Assembly: GCA_002205965.3 (NCBI GenBank)
Contig: NADL03000481.1
Span: forward strand, 806,001-870,000
Direction of reading: 5' to 3'
From: Kappaphycus alvarezii
Taxonomy: Eukaryota > Rhodophyta > Florideophyceae > Gigartinales > Solieriaceae
DNA: 64,000 nt
A program made the position numbers and the translations under genes. Below are positions 55,330-64,000 of this stretch, one piece after another. Position 1 is the first letter of the stretch. Each line of letters begins with the position of its first letter. The notes below the pieces were generated by a model that saw only the letters and a program-made list of their open reading frames with translations, ran no database searches and had not been told where the DNA came from.

Positions 55330-56083
55330 ATTTCTTATAGATAGGGGTTTGTCCTATGTTCGGGTTTCAGGTTTTTGAGGGGAACTGGTATTCGTTTGAA
55401 GGTCTCCTAGACTCTTTTGCGTTTCCAATCACTCTGGAACTTGTATTGATGCGATGTGACTTTGAAATGCTTATATGTATGGAGAGCCCGTGTTAGTGGC
55501 TCTTTTCATAGGACTTGGAGCTAGTTCCACTCTGTTACGAGAGAATATGTTTTGTGCATTTGCGTCAGAGATAACTATGGTGTCATAATTGACCGTGACT
55601 ACTCTGTAAGGGCGTCAGGCTATAGGGGCAAGCTTATGCTTGCTCTCCTGCCTGCTGAAGTGCTCCTTCCTGAGGAAGGCAAATGATCTCACTGGGGTAC
55701 CGTAGCCGCGCTTGCGAAGCCGCGCATCAAATTTCCGCTCACAGCGACCTTGTTATTTCCTGAAAGATAAGTTTACCGTCTTCATAAGACGTTCTAACCA
55801 AGATGTACACTTCTTTGGTTCTGCCTTTTGTTGGCGAACTCCTATAAGGAAGGTTGTCCTTGTAGGGCCTAAAAGTTCGGGGCTCTTGGGAGCACACGCT
55901 CGAATGGAGCTAAATTCGAGGTCCGATGGACTTGCGTTTGTATGTAATGATAAGTGCACCTGTGAATAAGTCCAAATCCTTTGGATGGTCGGCAACATAA
56001 TAGAGTAAAGCCGCTAGGATGGTTCTGTTCAACCTTTCTGCTCGGCAGTTGGCCTGCAAATGGTACTTGGTTGTGAACTCCCG
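55330..56083 (-). pseudogene. Gypsy-1 integrase C-terminal region, unreadable
   Basis: Lies between the integrase core and the chromodomain, where the GPY/F module is expected. Only short broken segments are seen; the GPY/F motif could not be placed. Confidence 0.4.
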
Positions 56084-56634
56084 TTATATCCCTAAAATAC
56101 GGGTGGTGTTCTGAAAGAATTTCGCGACGAATTGAGGTCCGATGTTAGAAAAAAGCTTGAGCAGTGGTCCAAAGGTGAACATCCAGTGGTGTATGAAGGC
56201 ATTGGAGATGGTCGCTGCCGTTGTCTTCTTCAACGGTACGGTCCGTACCAATTTGGAATAACGATATGTGATCACGAGGATGTAGAGGTTACAGCGTCTT
56301 GTTTTGATTAGCTCCCCGAGTATATCAATGGCTAAAAACTCCAACGGAGCTTCGAGGGTGTAGAGCTTTAGCTCTTTCCAGTTCTTGCGCAGCTTAACCC
56401 GGTTATGAGAGCAGACACGCAGTTACGTGCTGCGGCGTAGCAATCGACAGCCATAGATGGCCAGTAATAATCTCTTATCAGTGATTTGTACAATTTTGTC
56501 CCTTCGGGATGCCCAGAAGTCATAGCATAATGGCCGATTTTCAAGACTCTTCCTTGGATCGACTGTGGGATCACAATTTGTGAATGCGCGGTCAAGGTAC
56601 GAAATAAGTATCCATCGTAGGGTTTGGCGTCCAT
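56084..56634 (-). pseudogene. Gypsy-1 integrase
   Basis: Zinc-binding part (56634-56368): IGHYAMTSGHPEGTK then DYYWPSM and CYAAARNC, the HHCC pattern. Catalytic core (56344-56084): FLAIDILG carries the first Asp; the second motif reads LFSNIGPQF where the family has SDxGPQF, so the Asp has become Asn (GAT to AAT) and the next residue Ile. The final Glu lies beyond the open segment and was not found. A stop separates the two parts. Confidence 0.7.
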
Positions 56635-56879
56635 GCTGAATTGAATTGACTCTCCAGAGTCTATTTTTTGCCTTAAGAATATACAGGAAGGGTCCGAGCT
56701 TTGTTCACGGACTAACTCATCAGGAGTGACTGCGACCTACTCGTAAAGTTCTTGTTCATTTTCGCTCTGAATAGCTAGAACGTTATCAACGAAATCGTCG
56801 TTCCCTACATCCGAATTGGATACTATGTTTTCCTCACGGAGGGCACATGTCTTGGAGTCCTCGCAGAGAAAACATGGTA

Positions 56880-58531
56880 ATTCCTCGTTGATGTCGGCGA
56901 CAGTTCCGCCATTGGTATCAAGTCGACATAAGGCATCGGCTTGGGTATTGGCTCTGCCTTTCTTATATTTGACTGTGAAATCGTATTCACTGAGGCGTAA
57001 CCTTCATCTAATCAGTCGACCAGATGGGCCGTTAACATTAATCAAACACCTCAACGAGCCATGGTCCGAGCTCACAATGAACTTTTCGCCTTAAAGGTAT
57101 CGTCTTCGGAGGTATAGGGCCCAAAATACGACGGGGAACTCTAACTCCGGAACTGTGTAGTTCTTTTCGGCGTCGAGAAGCGCTCTTGAGAAGAAACATA
57201 TGGGTTTGACTTCCCCATTGAGTTTTGTGTGAGACAATGCAGCTCCCAGCTGCTTGATGTTTTCATCCGTGGCAACGGAAGAAAGTAACTGGGGGTTGGC
57301 ATTGCCATCACTGGTGGCGATAGTATCGCATCATTAATGCGTGAAATGCTTCCTTTTCGGCTGGAACAAAAGGATTAAACTTCACTGGCCCTCCTTTCTT
57401 AATGTTTGTTGAGGGGGTGTGCAGTGCGCGTAAAGTCTGGGATTAATCATCTGTAGATTCGCAAAAGCCTAAAAAGATTCTCAATTTTGTTCGATTCTTT
57501 GGATACTTGGCTTCTTTCAAGGGCACGATGCGGGTGTTATCGATCTCAAGGGTCCCTGCATTTATTATGTGCCCAAGTTATTTGAAATTTTTTGTGAATA
57601 AATCACATTTGCGTAACTTCAAAGTTATTCTGGCCCTCGCTGGGGAACTCAAGATCTCTTCCACTTGGTGGATATTTTCTTTCCATGTTTGGAAGAAAAT
57701 GATGACATTATCGAGGTACAAGAGGCACGACTTACATTTGTATGGGGACTAAAGGATGTCTAATGTCCTTTGGAACGCCACCGGCGCGTTACTAAGACCG
57801 AAGGGAATTCGAATGAACTGAAACAGTCCGCTGTGGCATCAGAAAGCCGTCTCGCGTCTGTGTTCATCTGCCACTAGCACTTGCCAGTAACTTCTAATAC
57901 AGTCTAAGGCTGAGAATACCTTTGGTACTCCTAACAAATCGACGTATCCGTCCATCTGTGGGATAGGGTAGGTATCTATCACTTTAAAGGCGTTCAAAAT
58001 TCTGTAGTCGATACAAATTCGCAACGAACCGTCCGTTTTTGGCACTAACAGTACGGGCGACGCCCATTCCGACTGTGTGGGTCCTATGACCCCTTCTTTA
58101 AGCATAATTTGGACTTAAAGTTATTCAATCTCTCTGGTCTTCGGTCCTGCTCGGCGTGAGGCTGGAGCGAGGGGTCTGATCCTAGGGATTAGCTCAAATA
58201 TGTGTTCCGTAGTACGGATTTCCGCAAAGGATCCATCCCACATTGACGAATGCTTACGAAACATATTTTTCAAGGGCTCTCTTAGAGATCCTTGTACATG
58301 ACTCAAGTATAGGTCTTTCACTGTTAGTGATCTCTCTATATCTTCCTTGGACGTGTCAGCCTTATTTTCTTGTTCATCCCTTTGGGGTATTTCCTTCATA
58401 GACCTTCGGTCTTGGACTAGTGTTGACTCTGAAGAGTCTCTGGATCCTTCTTGGGCAATGACAAGCACTTCTCCGAATCGGATTGGACTGCGTAATATTG
58501 ATGGTGGGTGGGGTAGCATAGTAGCAACCAC
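56880..58531 (-). pseudogene. Gypsy-1 reverse transcriptase and RNase H
   Basis: The upstream linker (58531-58121) is followed by RT: EWASPVLLVPKTDGSLRICI, DYRILNAF and FSALDCIRSYWQV (first catalytic Asp), then FGLSNAPVAFQ and the catalytic box YLDN at about 57,700, where the second Asp is Asn (G-to-A). LGHIINAG-type and LRIFLGF text follow. RNase H (about 57,300-56,900) is visible as SNPYVSSQERFST and broken strands. Several stops and frame changes. Polymerase activity would be lost. Confidence 0.75.
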
Positions 58532-58642
58532 TTGGTGTTTTTTATCCTTTTAGGATCTCCCCTGAAGTTTGCTATCAGCAACTTGAATTATTTCTCTTGG
58601 TTCACTTGGAGTACACCATTGGCTACTGCCATTCAGTGCTGC

Positions 58643-59332
58643 TCATAGAGCTTTGGTAGTAGTTGTACCACTAACAGTCCGAATTTGTCTTAAGAAAACT
58701 CGATGAACTGCCGTGATTCCGGCGGAATCGTTGCTGTACATGCGCATTTGCACCTTGGAGCTTGAACGCCGTTGCGTTCCTGCTTGATGTTCCTCGTGAA
58801 CTTTGAATTTTATTCCTGACCTTTGTAAAGGCTTTACTGTTATAGGGACGGTAAAGCTGTCATGCAATTCCACTATCCTTCTACGAGGGAAGATAGCTCC
58901 AACGCAGAGGCCGCGGAAATCTGCGTCAAGTATGATTGGCGCAGCCAACTTGTTGCACACTATGAAGTATACGACTAATATTGGTCGGCCAAGCCTGACA
59001 GGCATCTTCAGGGTTCCTCTTATCGAAAGTTGATTGTCGTTTGCGTCAAAAATGTCTTGAAAATGCCCTGTCTAAATCTCGTGTTCCATTTCCAATGGAA
59101 GTTCAGATCTTCGGATGAAGTTAGGACCTGCCTCTCTGTCCAACATAGGCAAGGCACGTCTAATCAGAGACTTGGTGATACCTATATCTGCATACACCTT
59201 GTAGTTTCGCTTAGCAAGAACGAGTATCCTTTCAGGATACCTTAAATACTTGTAACTGACCCATCGTCTTCTCAGAGTCAGTTTGTTTACCGTCTTAGGG
59301 CTCACAATGAACTTTCCTCGGAAGTTATTCAA
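58643..59332 (-). pseudogene. Gypsy-1 aspartic protease region
   Basis: The 59332-59072 segment contains VYADIGITKSLIRRALP, matching the retropepsin D-[ST]-G-[AS]-T-xx-LI motif with the catalytic Asp kept and Ile at the usual Ser/Thr position. The 59005-58643 segment (120 codons) has IILDADFRGLCVGAIFPRR and HDSFTVPI, typical second-half strands. A stop lies between the two. Located between gag and RT as expected. Confidence 0.6.
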
Positions 59333-59504
59333 GATGATGGGAGCGGTCGAATTGGAACATACTCCTCCTCTTCGGAAAAGGAGTCCTCTAATAGAAACTA
59401 GTTTTCCTTATGGACTTGAACAAGTACTGTAATCGTTGGATAGTAGGATGAAGATAACCCAGATGTGTCATTCTCCTCCATCTCCATCAGGAGAGCTCCC
59501 TCAG

Positions 59505-61654
59505 TCAGTTTTTTGACTTTTCGGCCTTCTCGACATGGCTATTTGCGCTTTGAGCTTCTGCTGTTCGTTCCGATCCGGAATAACTTACGGGAGAGCCTCT
59601 GGCTTCTTGTTTTAGGATCCAACAGATCCTTTGGTAACTTGTGTATGGCACAATTGACTTCTCCGTTGGAGATAAATCGTCGAAGTTTTTCAGAACTGTT
59701 TGGCGATCCCTCAAGGGATGCAGACACTCGGGTGCGATGTATTCACGTGCGGAGCACTCATGACAGATAATGTGATGTTTCTTACCTTTGCCAAGTTTGT
59801 TGTCCCCGTGAGACCTTGTGGATCTCGAGATCCATCCTGAGCGAGTGGATTGCGTCCTGTAATCTTGATAAGTCATCAAAAGTGCCGGCATAACTCTTTC
59901 ACGGCCCCGAATTGGAAGTACTGGTCCCTGCGTCGCAGTGTCTCCAGTCTCTTGGGAGAGCCTTGGCTCCTCACTGTACGATTGTTCTTCGCCATAATTT
60001 CCTTCCTGCAGAAGGTTCATGTCCGATGTTTGCCTATAAGGCGTGTTTCCATATGACCCTCGACATCCAGATGGAGACTGTACTAGGTTCACCTAAACAT
60101 TACTATATCACCGTTGGTGTAGTGTCTTTGTCGTGGCGGCGATGCCGTTTGCTTTCCTTGTAACTTTACCACTTTGTGGTCGAATGAAACTCTGCGGATT
60201 AGTACTGTCAGCGCTTGGACTGCTTCTCTTTCCGCCTGGGCGAAGTCCACTAGTTCGAGGAACGTTAAGCGCCTATGGGTCTCGCGATGGCGAGCCACAA
60301 CGGTCTTTGTGGTCTTGTCAAAACCATCAACGAACATCGCCATGAGTTTCTGAGAGGAAGTGACGTTACCGCAACAGTTAGAGGCGTCTGTAAGAGGCAT
60401 GTAATATGTCTTTTCGTCTTCCTGCGGAGTTTTTTGACATTCCGGAGCTGTAGCACAGCGTTTTAAATGGCGTCATTCGTTGCAAAGCTGTGAAACAGCC
60501 ACTGTACGGCCTCTGGATAAGACGTCATTCCACCCTGTTCCGGGGTTTTAGTCTTTGAAACGGAACGAAACTGGTGACGGGGCGATGCTCTCCAAGAAGT
60601 CCGGTAGGACTCTGAAAGCTTGGATTTCCTTCATACCTTGAAAGTTAAACTCTCTTATTAAGTTCTGCAAGAAGTCCAAATTCAAAATGGGACTCTCCTC
60701 TGAAAAGAAGTCTTCCCAGTGGATCTTTGTTGCGATACGCCTTACATAGTCTCTTTTTTCCCCCGAGTCTCGAGATTTCAACGTCTGTGACCTATTATCG
60801 AGGCGATAAATCCTGCAGGACAGTATTCTATCGAATAGATGATTTGTTGGTTTGAGCTCACGGAGCTCAGACCACGATGGGCCGCGTCTGTCATGGCTTG
60901 TAAGCCTTGAATTAGAATTCAAGTAGGCTGATGTCTTTCTACACTTGATTTTGCGCAACCTTTTGGATCTCTTATTTAAACGTGAGGCCCTGCCTCTTTC
61001 ACTGACTTCATATTCCGAATTGGAGTTATCTGACCCAGAGATTGAACTGACTAAGGGGACTCATTCGGATTCTGAGGATGGCGGCGAAGAGCTGGAGCTC
61101 AAGCTGGGATCCGAAGGGACTCTTTAATTTATCCTCTTTTGAGTCTTGTACTTGCATTTGTTCTCCTTAGAAATCTTTTGAGACTTACGCGAAGTCTTAG
61201 ATCGCCTTGAACAATCCCGCGGTGATAACCGATCATCAGATTCTTCCGAATCATCTTGTTTTCGGGGCGCTGATGCGTCATCAATTGTTATCACTGCAGG
61301 TACAGCTTGCACATACTCCGGATAGTAGCTTCTTGGTATCATGATCTGAAGACCTCCCCTGTTCCTTGGCCCCTCGAGGCGTTCAAGTCTTTTGGACACA
61401 CGATCAAAACGATCTTCATTACAGCTGTTGGGCAACATGATGTTCTCCAGAGCCCCGTTGACGTCAATGCGGACGTCAAAAATCTCTTGCTGCAACGCAG
61501 TAAGTACTGTAGGCGACTTTGCAGAGTTAATAAATTTCTTTTGCAGTGACTTTAGTCTCTCATCGATGTTTAGGACTTTATCAACAGTATCTGGACGCAA
61601 AGCGGGACTTACGCCTTGGCATCCACTTTCAGGGTGAGTTTGGCGATTACTCAT
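59505..61654 (-). pseudogene. Gypsy-1 gag
   Basis: Three open segments: 61654-61124 (176 codons, start MSNRQTHPES; helical N-terminus with KRLERLEG, then a Ser/Asp/Lys-rich tail), 60958-60548 (136 codons, capsid-like, with FLESIAPSPVSF) and 60400-60089, 60092-59505 (nucleocapsid part). The zinc knuckle at 59,725-59,765 is C-X2-C-X4-Y-X4-C, its His replaced by Tyr (CAC to TAC). The start is about 160 bp from the 5' LTR. Frameshifts and stops link the segments. Confidence 0.65.
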
Positions 61655-61814
61655 GCAACAATGTTCATTTAATCACTGCGCTCCGAGAGATTTACCATGG
61701 CCTCCTCCGGAGCTCCAGAAATTCCAAGGTCAGAACTCGCTCTTAGGACAAGTCGGCCTCTAGCAGCGGAATCAGCGCGGGTTCCAACCCCCGATACGTT
61801 AACACTACGTCCGG

Positions 61815-62781
61815 TGGACATACTTCTAGGTCGGGAGACCAAAGTGTGTTGTGCAATGCACGGGAAAACATTTAAAAAGGCATTGACAAGAAATGCATAA
61901 GGCCATGAGCGCCGAAAAGTTCGTGGACCGTGCAACTACGGGGCTTCCGAAGGACCCTCTTTCTCTTGAAGCCTTGTAAGGGAAGCAGCTCGGTGTCTTG
62001 GGAGACGTGTGGTAGAGGCTTGATAAGCTTGAAAACACCTTAAGTGTACTAGAAGGATATACTGCCAAAGGAAAGTACTGTGGGGACTGTCCGAAGGACT
62101 TTGATGAAGCGGCGGAGCTGTGGGCAACAGGACAAAGTGGCAGGAGCAGAGTGCGCAACGGAAGGCGAGGCCCTATAAGGGGATTTCGATCCTACCTCAG
62201 AGGACGAAGATAAGCCTGTGGGGCGTCGATACGAGTCTTCGATGGGGAACGGGCGCCGCCCCAACACGGCGAGAGATACAAGTCCTCTCTGGCGACAAGG
62301 CAGCACGGCCAAAAACCAGACAATAAGCGCAACAGGCGCAACGGAAAGGGAAAAGGGGCGAAGCCTCGGTGGTGATCAAGCCAAGATGCTACAAAAAGGT
62401 GACAAAAGAGGGAAAACAGGCAATAGCCAACAACATGTGAGCCACCTTCGAGTTGACAAAGGTGAGGCGCAAGGGCTGGGGCGCAGTTAATAGCCCAACT
62501 TCTGGTGGATGTTTACATTGGGTGCTACTAGTTGCCCTCTAATAAATGCTAAGTTGGCAGTTAGGCAGCTCAAAAATTAGGATATCCGTCGACTAGTTAG
62601 CTAAAGTACGCTAAATAGGTATCAAAGGCATTTGACGGCCGGCGGCACGCCCCCATGGGTCCATGGCCCAGTAGTTACTTGTACTTTCAGGACAGCAGGA
62701 ATTACATGTCCTACAATGATCGAATTTCGATCATCAAAATAGATTATAGATCCTTCACAGTGGACCCGAAGGGTCAATGCA
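61815..62781 (-). repeat. 5' LTR of Gypsy-1
   Basis: Direct repeat of 50527-51494. In element sense it begins TGCATTGACCC at 62,781 and ends GTATGTCCA at 61,815. A primer-binding site could not be assigned with confidence in the 160-bp leader. Both LTR copies keep an open 87-codon minus-strand frame, discussed under findings. Confidence 0.85.
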
Positions 62782-64000
62782 CAGAAATAACCTGTTACCA
62801 GGATAGGATTCGGATGCGTTTTGGATGGTCATCAGATCAGATTTGGTAGAAATCATGCTCACCGGTTTCGTTTGTCCTTGGAATGCTTGGAGCCTGGACG
62901 AAAATATCTGTAGAAAATTTCGGGTATTTCTTCCCGTTCAGGTTCTTCTCCATGGCGATTGTTGGGTTTTCGGATCTCCGAAGCAGCAAAGCTCGGATGC
63001 TGGTACTTCAAATCATCGCGAACGGGGTCCTTCTTTCAGTAATCCATGCAGGCTTCTCCAACGAGCTCCCCAAGCATCATATATTAATCAAATATCGACG
63101 GACATGCATGGCCTCTAGTTTTCACTTAGAATACCACCTCAAAAATGGTGAAGTAGGGTTCTTGCCGTTTCGTGCAAAACAATGACTTACAGCGCGACAG
63201 AAACCGGTCCAATAGCGCAGTTTAATCGCCAACTTGGGATTCTCTGCTGAAATTTATACTGCATCTATTATTCAGTCGTCTTCATCCTCTGAAGCAGCAC
63301 TTAGCAGATCCTCGTCCAGGCCGATTCTCGCAACCACTTCCACTCCGTGGTTGTTAAATCCTCCTCTTAACCTGCACTATCCTTTCAATAACAAATTTCT
63401 ACTCTCCAGAACAAAGTTTCAGGCATAATAAAACATCTCTTCGAGATCTACAACCTTAAAGCTAATAAAGTAAACGTAGTAACTTCTAAACCAGCTTCGT
63501 CTGCAAGTGCAGCTGAGGCTCCATTGGACCCGCCCGATGACAAAAATCCGTCTACCGGAGAACACTTACAGCTCGATATACTTCATTTCTCATTGCTGAC
63601 GCCTTTCGCTATAATGTCGCTGAAGCCTTCCCGGTACGCCATGCTTTCACATATAGCGGTAAGCTCAGCAAGTTTGAAAAACCGGCAAAATTGCGCCAAC
63701 CCCCTCCAACGTATGTATTCTGCAACCTGTAGGTCGTTTCAAAAGAATAAAGGAAACCGATTTGAGAGACCTCTGGGAAGCCTGGATACTCTGTATTATC
63801 GGTGATAACTGCAAAAATCCTCCCTTTTGCGCAAAAGTTTAACAACTGTTTATCATTCAAGGAGATTGACGCCACAAACGAAAACTTTGTAGTGAACCAT
63901 TACTATAGATTTTCTACGAATTAGTATTGCAATGCGAGTATTTCTCAACCGGAAGCTTCTAATTAGGAAAATACGAGGCAATTATTTGCCAGGTTACCTC
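62782..64000. other. Right flank of Gypsy-1, unresolved
   Basis: May be the displaced 5' half of Copia-2. On the minus strand ENPTIAMEKNLNGKKYPKF (about 62,900-62,960) reads as protein-like, on the plus strand a 93-codon frame (63524-63805) is open. No domain was recognised and no stop-free frame exceeds 100 codons. No LTR or other repeat was identified before the window ends. Confidence 0.3.

Larger units (their letters stand above)
50527..62781 (-). mobile_element. Ty3/Gypsy chromovirus (Gypsy-1), 12.3 kb, with antisense coding region
   Basis: Two direct repeats of about 965 bp (50527-51494 and 61815-62781) bracket a minus-strand gag-protease-RT-RNase H-integrase-chromodomain series. In element orientation the LTRs start TGCA and the 5' copy ends GTATGTCCA; gag begins about 160 bp inside it. 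The 3' copy ends GTATGTCGGGCA. No target duplication is visible. Between the chromodomain and the 3' LTR are a purine-rich tract and a decayed coding region on the opposite strand. Coding regions have many stops; catalytic residues are altered in RT and integrase. The left flank is Copia-2, into which the element probably inserted. Confidence 0.85.

Noticed and set aside
61750..61815. tRNA T-arm-like GCGGGTTCCAACCCCCG beside the Gypsy-1 LTR
   Set aside because: The stem does not pair over five bases and no acceptor or anticodon arms can be built; not called as tRNA or primer site.

Overview
The window is eukaryotic nuclear DNA made almost entirely of dead transposable elements, with one convincing host-type gene. 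No rRNA, tRNA or CRISPR array was recognised. The host gene (33565-36365, +) is long, GC-rich and apparently intronless. It encodes an RWP-RK transcription factor, a family best known from plants, algae and some other protists. Combined with large amounts of Copia, Gypsy and restriction-like-endonuclease (RLE) LINE debris, this points to an alga. An intron-poor red alga is my best guess, but it is inferred from one gene and gene architecture and is not proven.

Layout. 1-17.6 kb: AT-rich DNA with no recognisable gene, probably very old repeat debris. 17.6-22.0 kb: an extremely decayed Gypsy element on the minus strand (gag, protease, RT and an RNase H tail still recognisable). 23.64-32.25 kb: a host repeat rich in CAGTAC palindromes, split by a structurally complete 6,006-bp Copia element (348-bp LTRs, 5-bp target duplication) and by a 5'-truncated, partly inverted RLE LINE (LINE-A, 11-bp target duplication). 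33.5-36.4 kb: the RWP-RK gene. 37.2-37.5 kb: a small inverted-repeat element. 37.6-41.8 kb: LINE-B (minus strand, RT plus RLE endonuclease), split by a 439-bp MITE. 43.0-44.0 and 44.95-45.5 kb: C-terminal scraps of two more RLE LINEs. 45.6-46.1 kb: a PIF/Harbinger transposase fragment. 47.3-50.5 kb: a decayed second Copia element (minus strand). 50.5-62.8 kb: a 12-kb Gypsy chromovirus (minus strand, about 965-bp LTRs) with gag, protease, RT-RNase H, integrase and chromodomain. 62.8-64 kb: unresolved flank.

The most unusual structure is in the chromovirus. Between its chromodomain and its 3' LTR lies a roughly 1.85-kb decayed coding region on the opposite strand, so protein-coding information reads inward from both LTRs. 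The host gene is also notable: its C terminus looks like a PAS-type sensor domain, an unusual partner for RWP-RK, and its frame is broken by an apparent missing C in a short C run. The mobile elements are mostly dead: zinc-knuckle, polymerase and integrase residues are lost, often by C-to-T or G-to-A changes. LINE-A has the cleanest ORF and is probably the youngest insertion.
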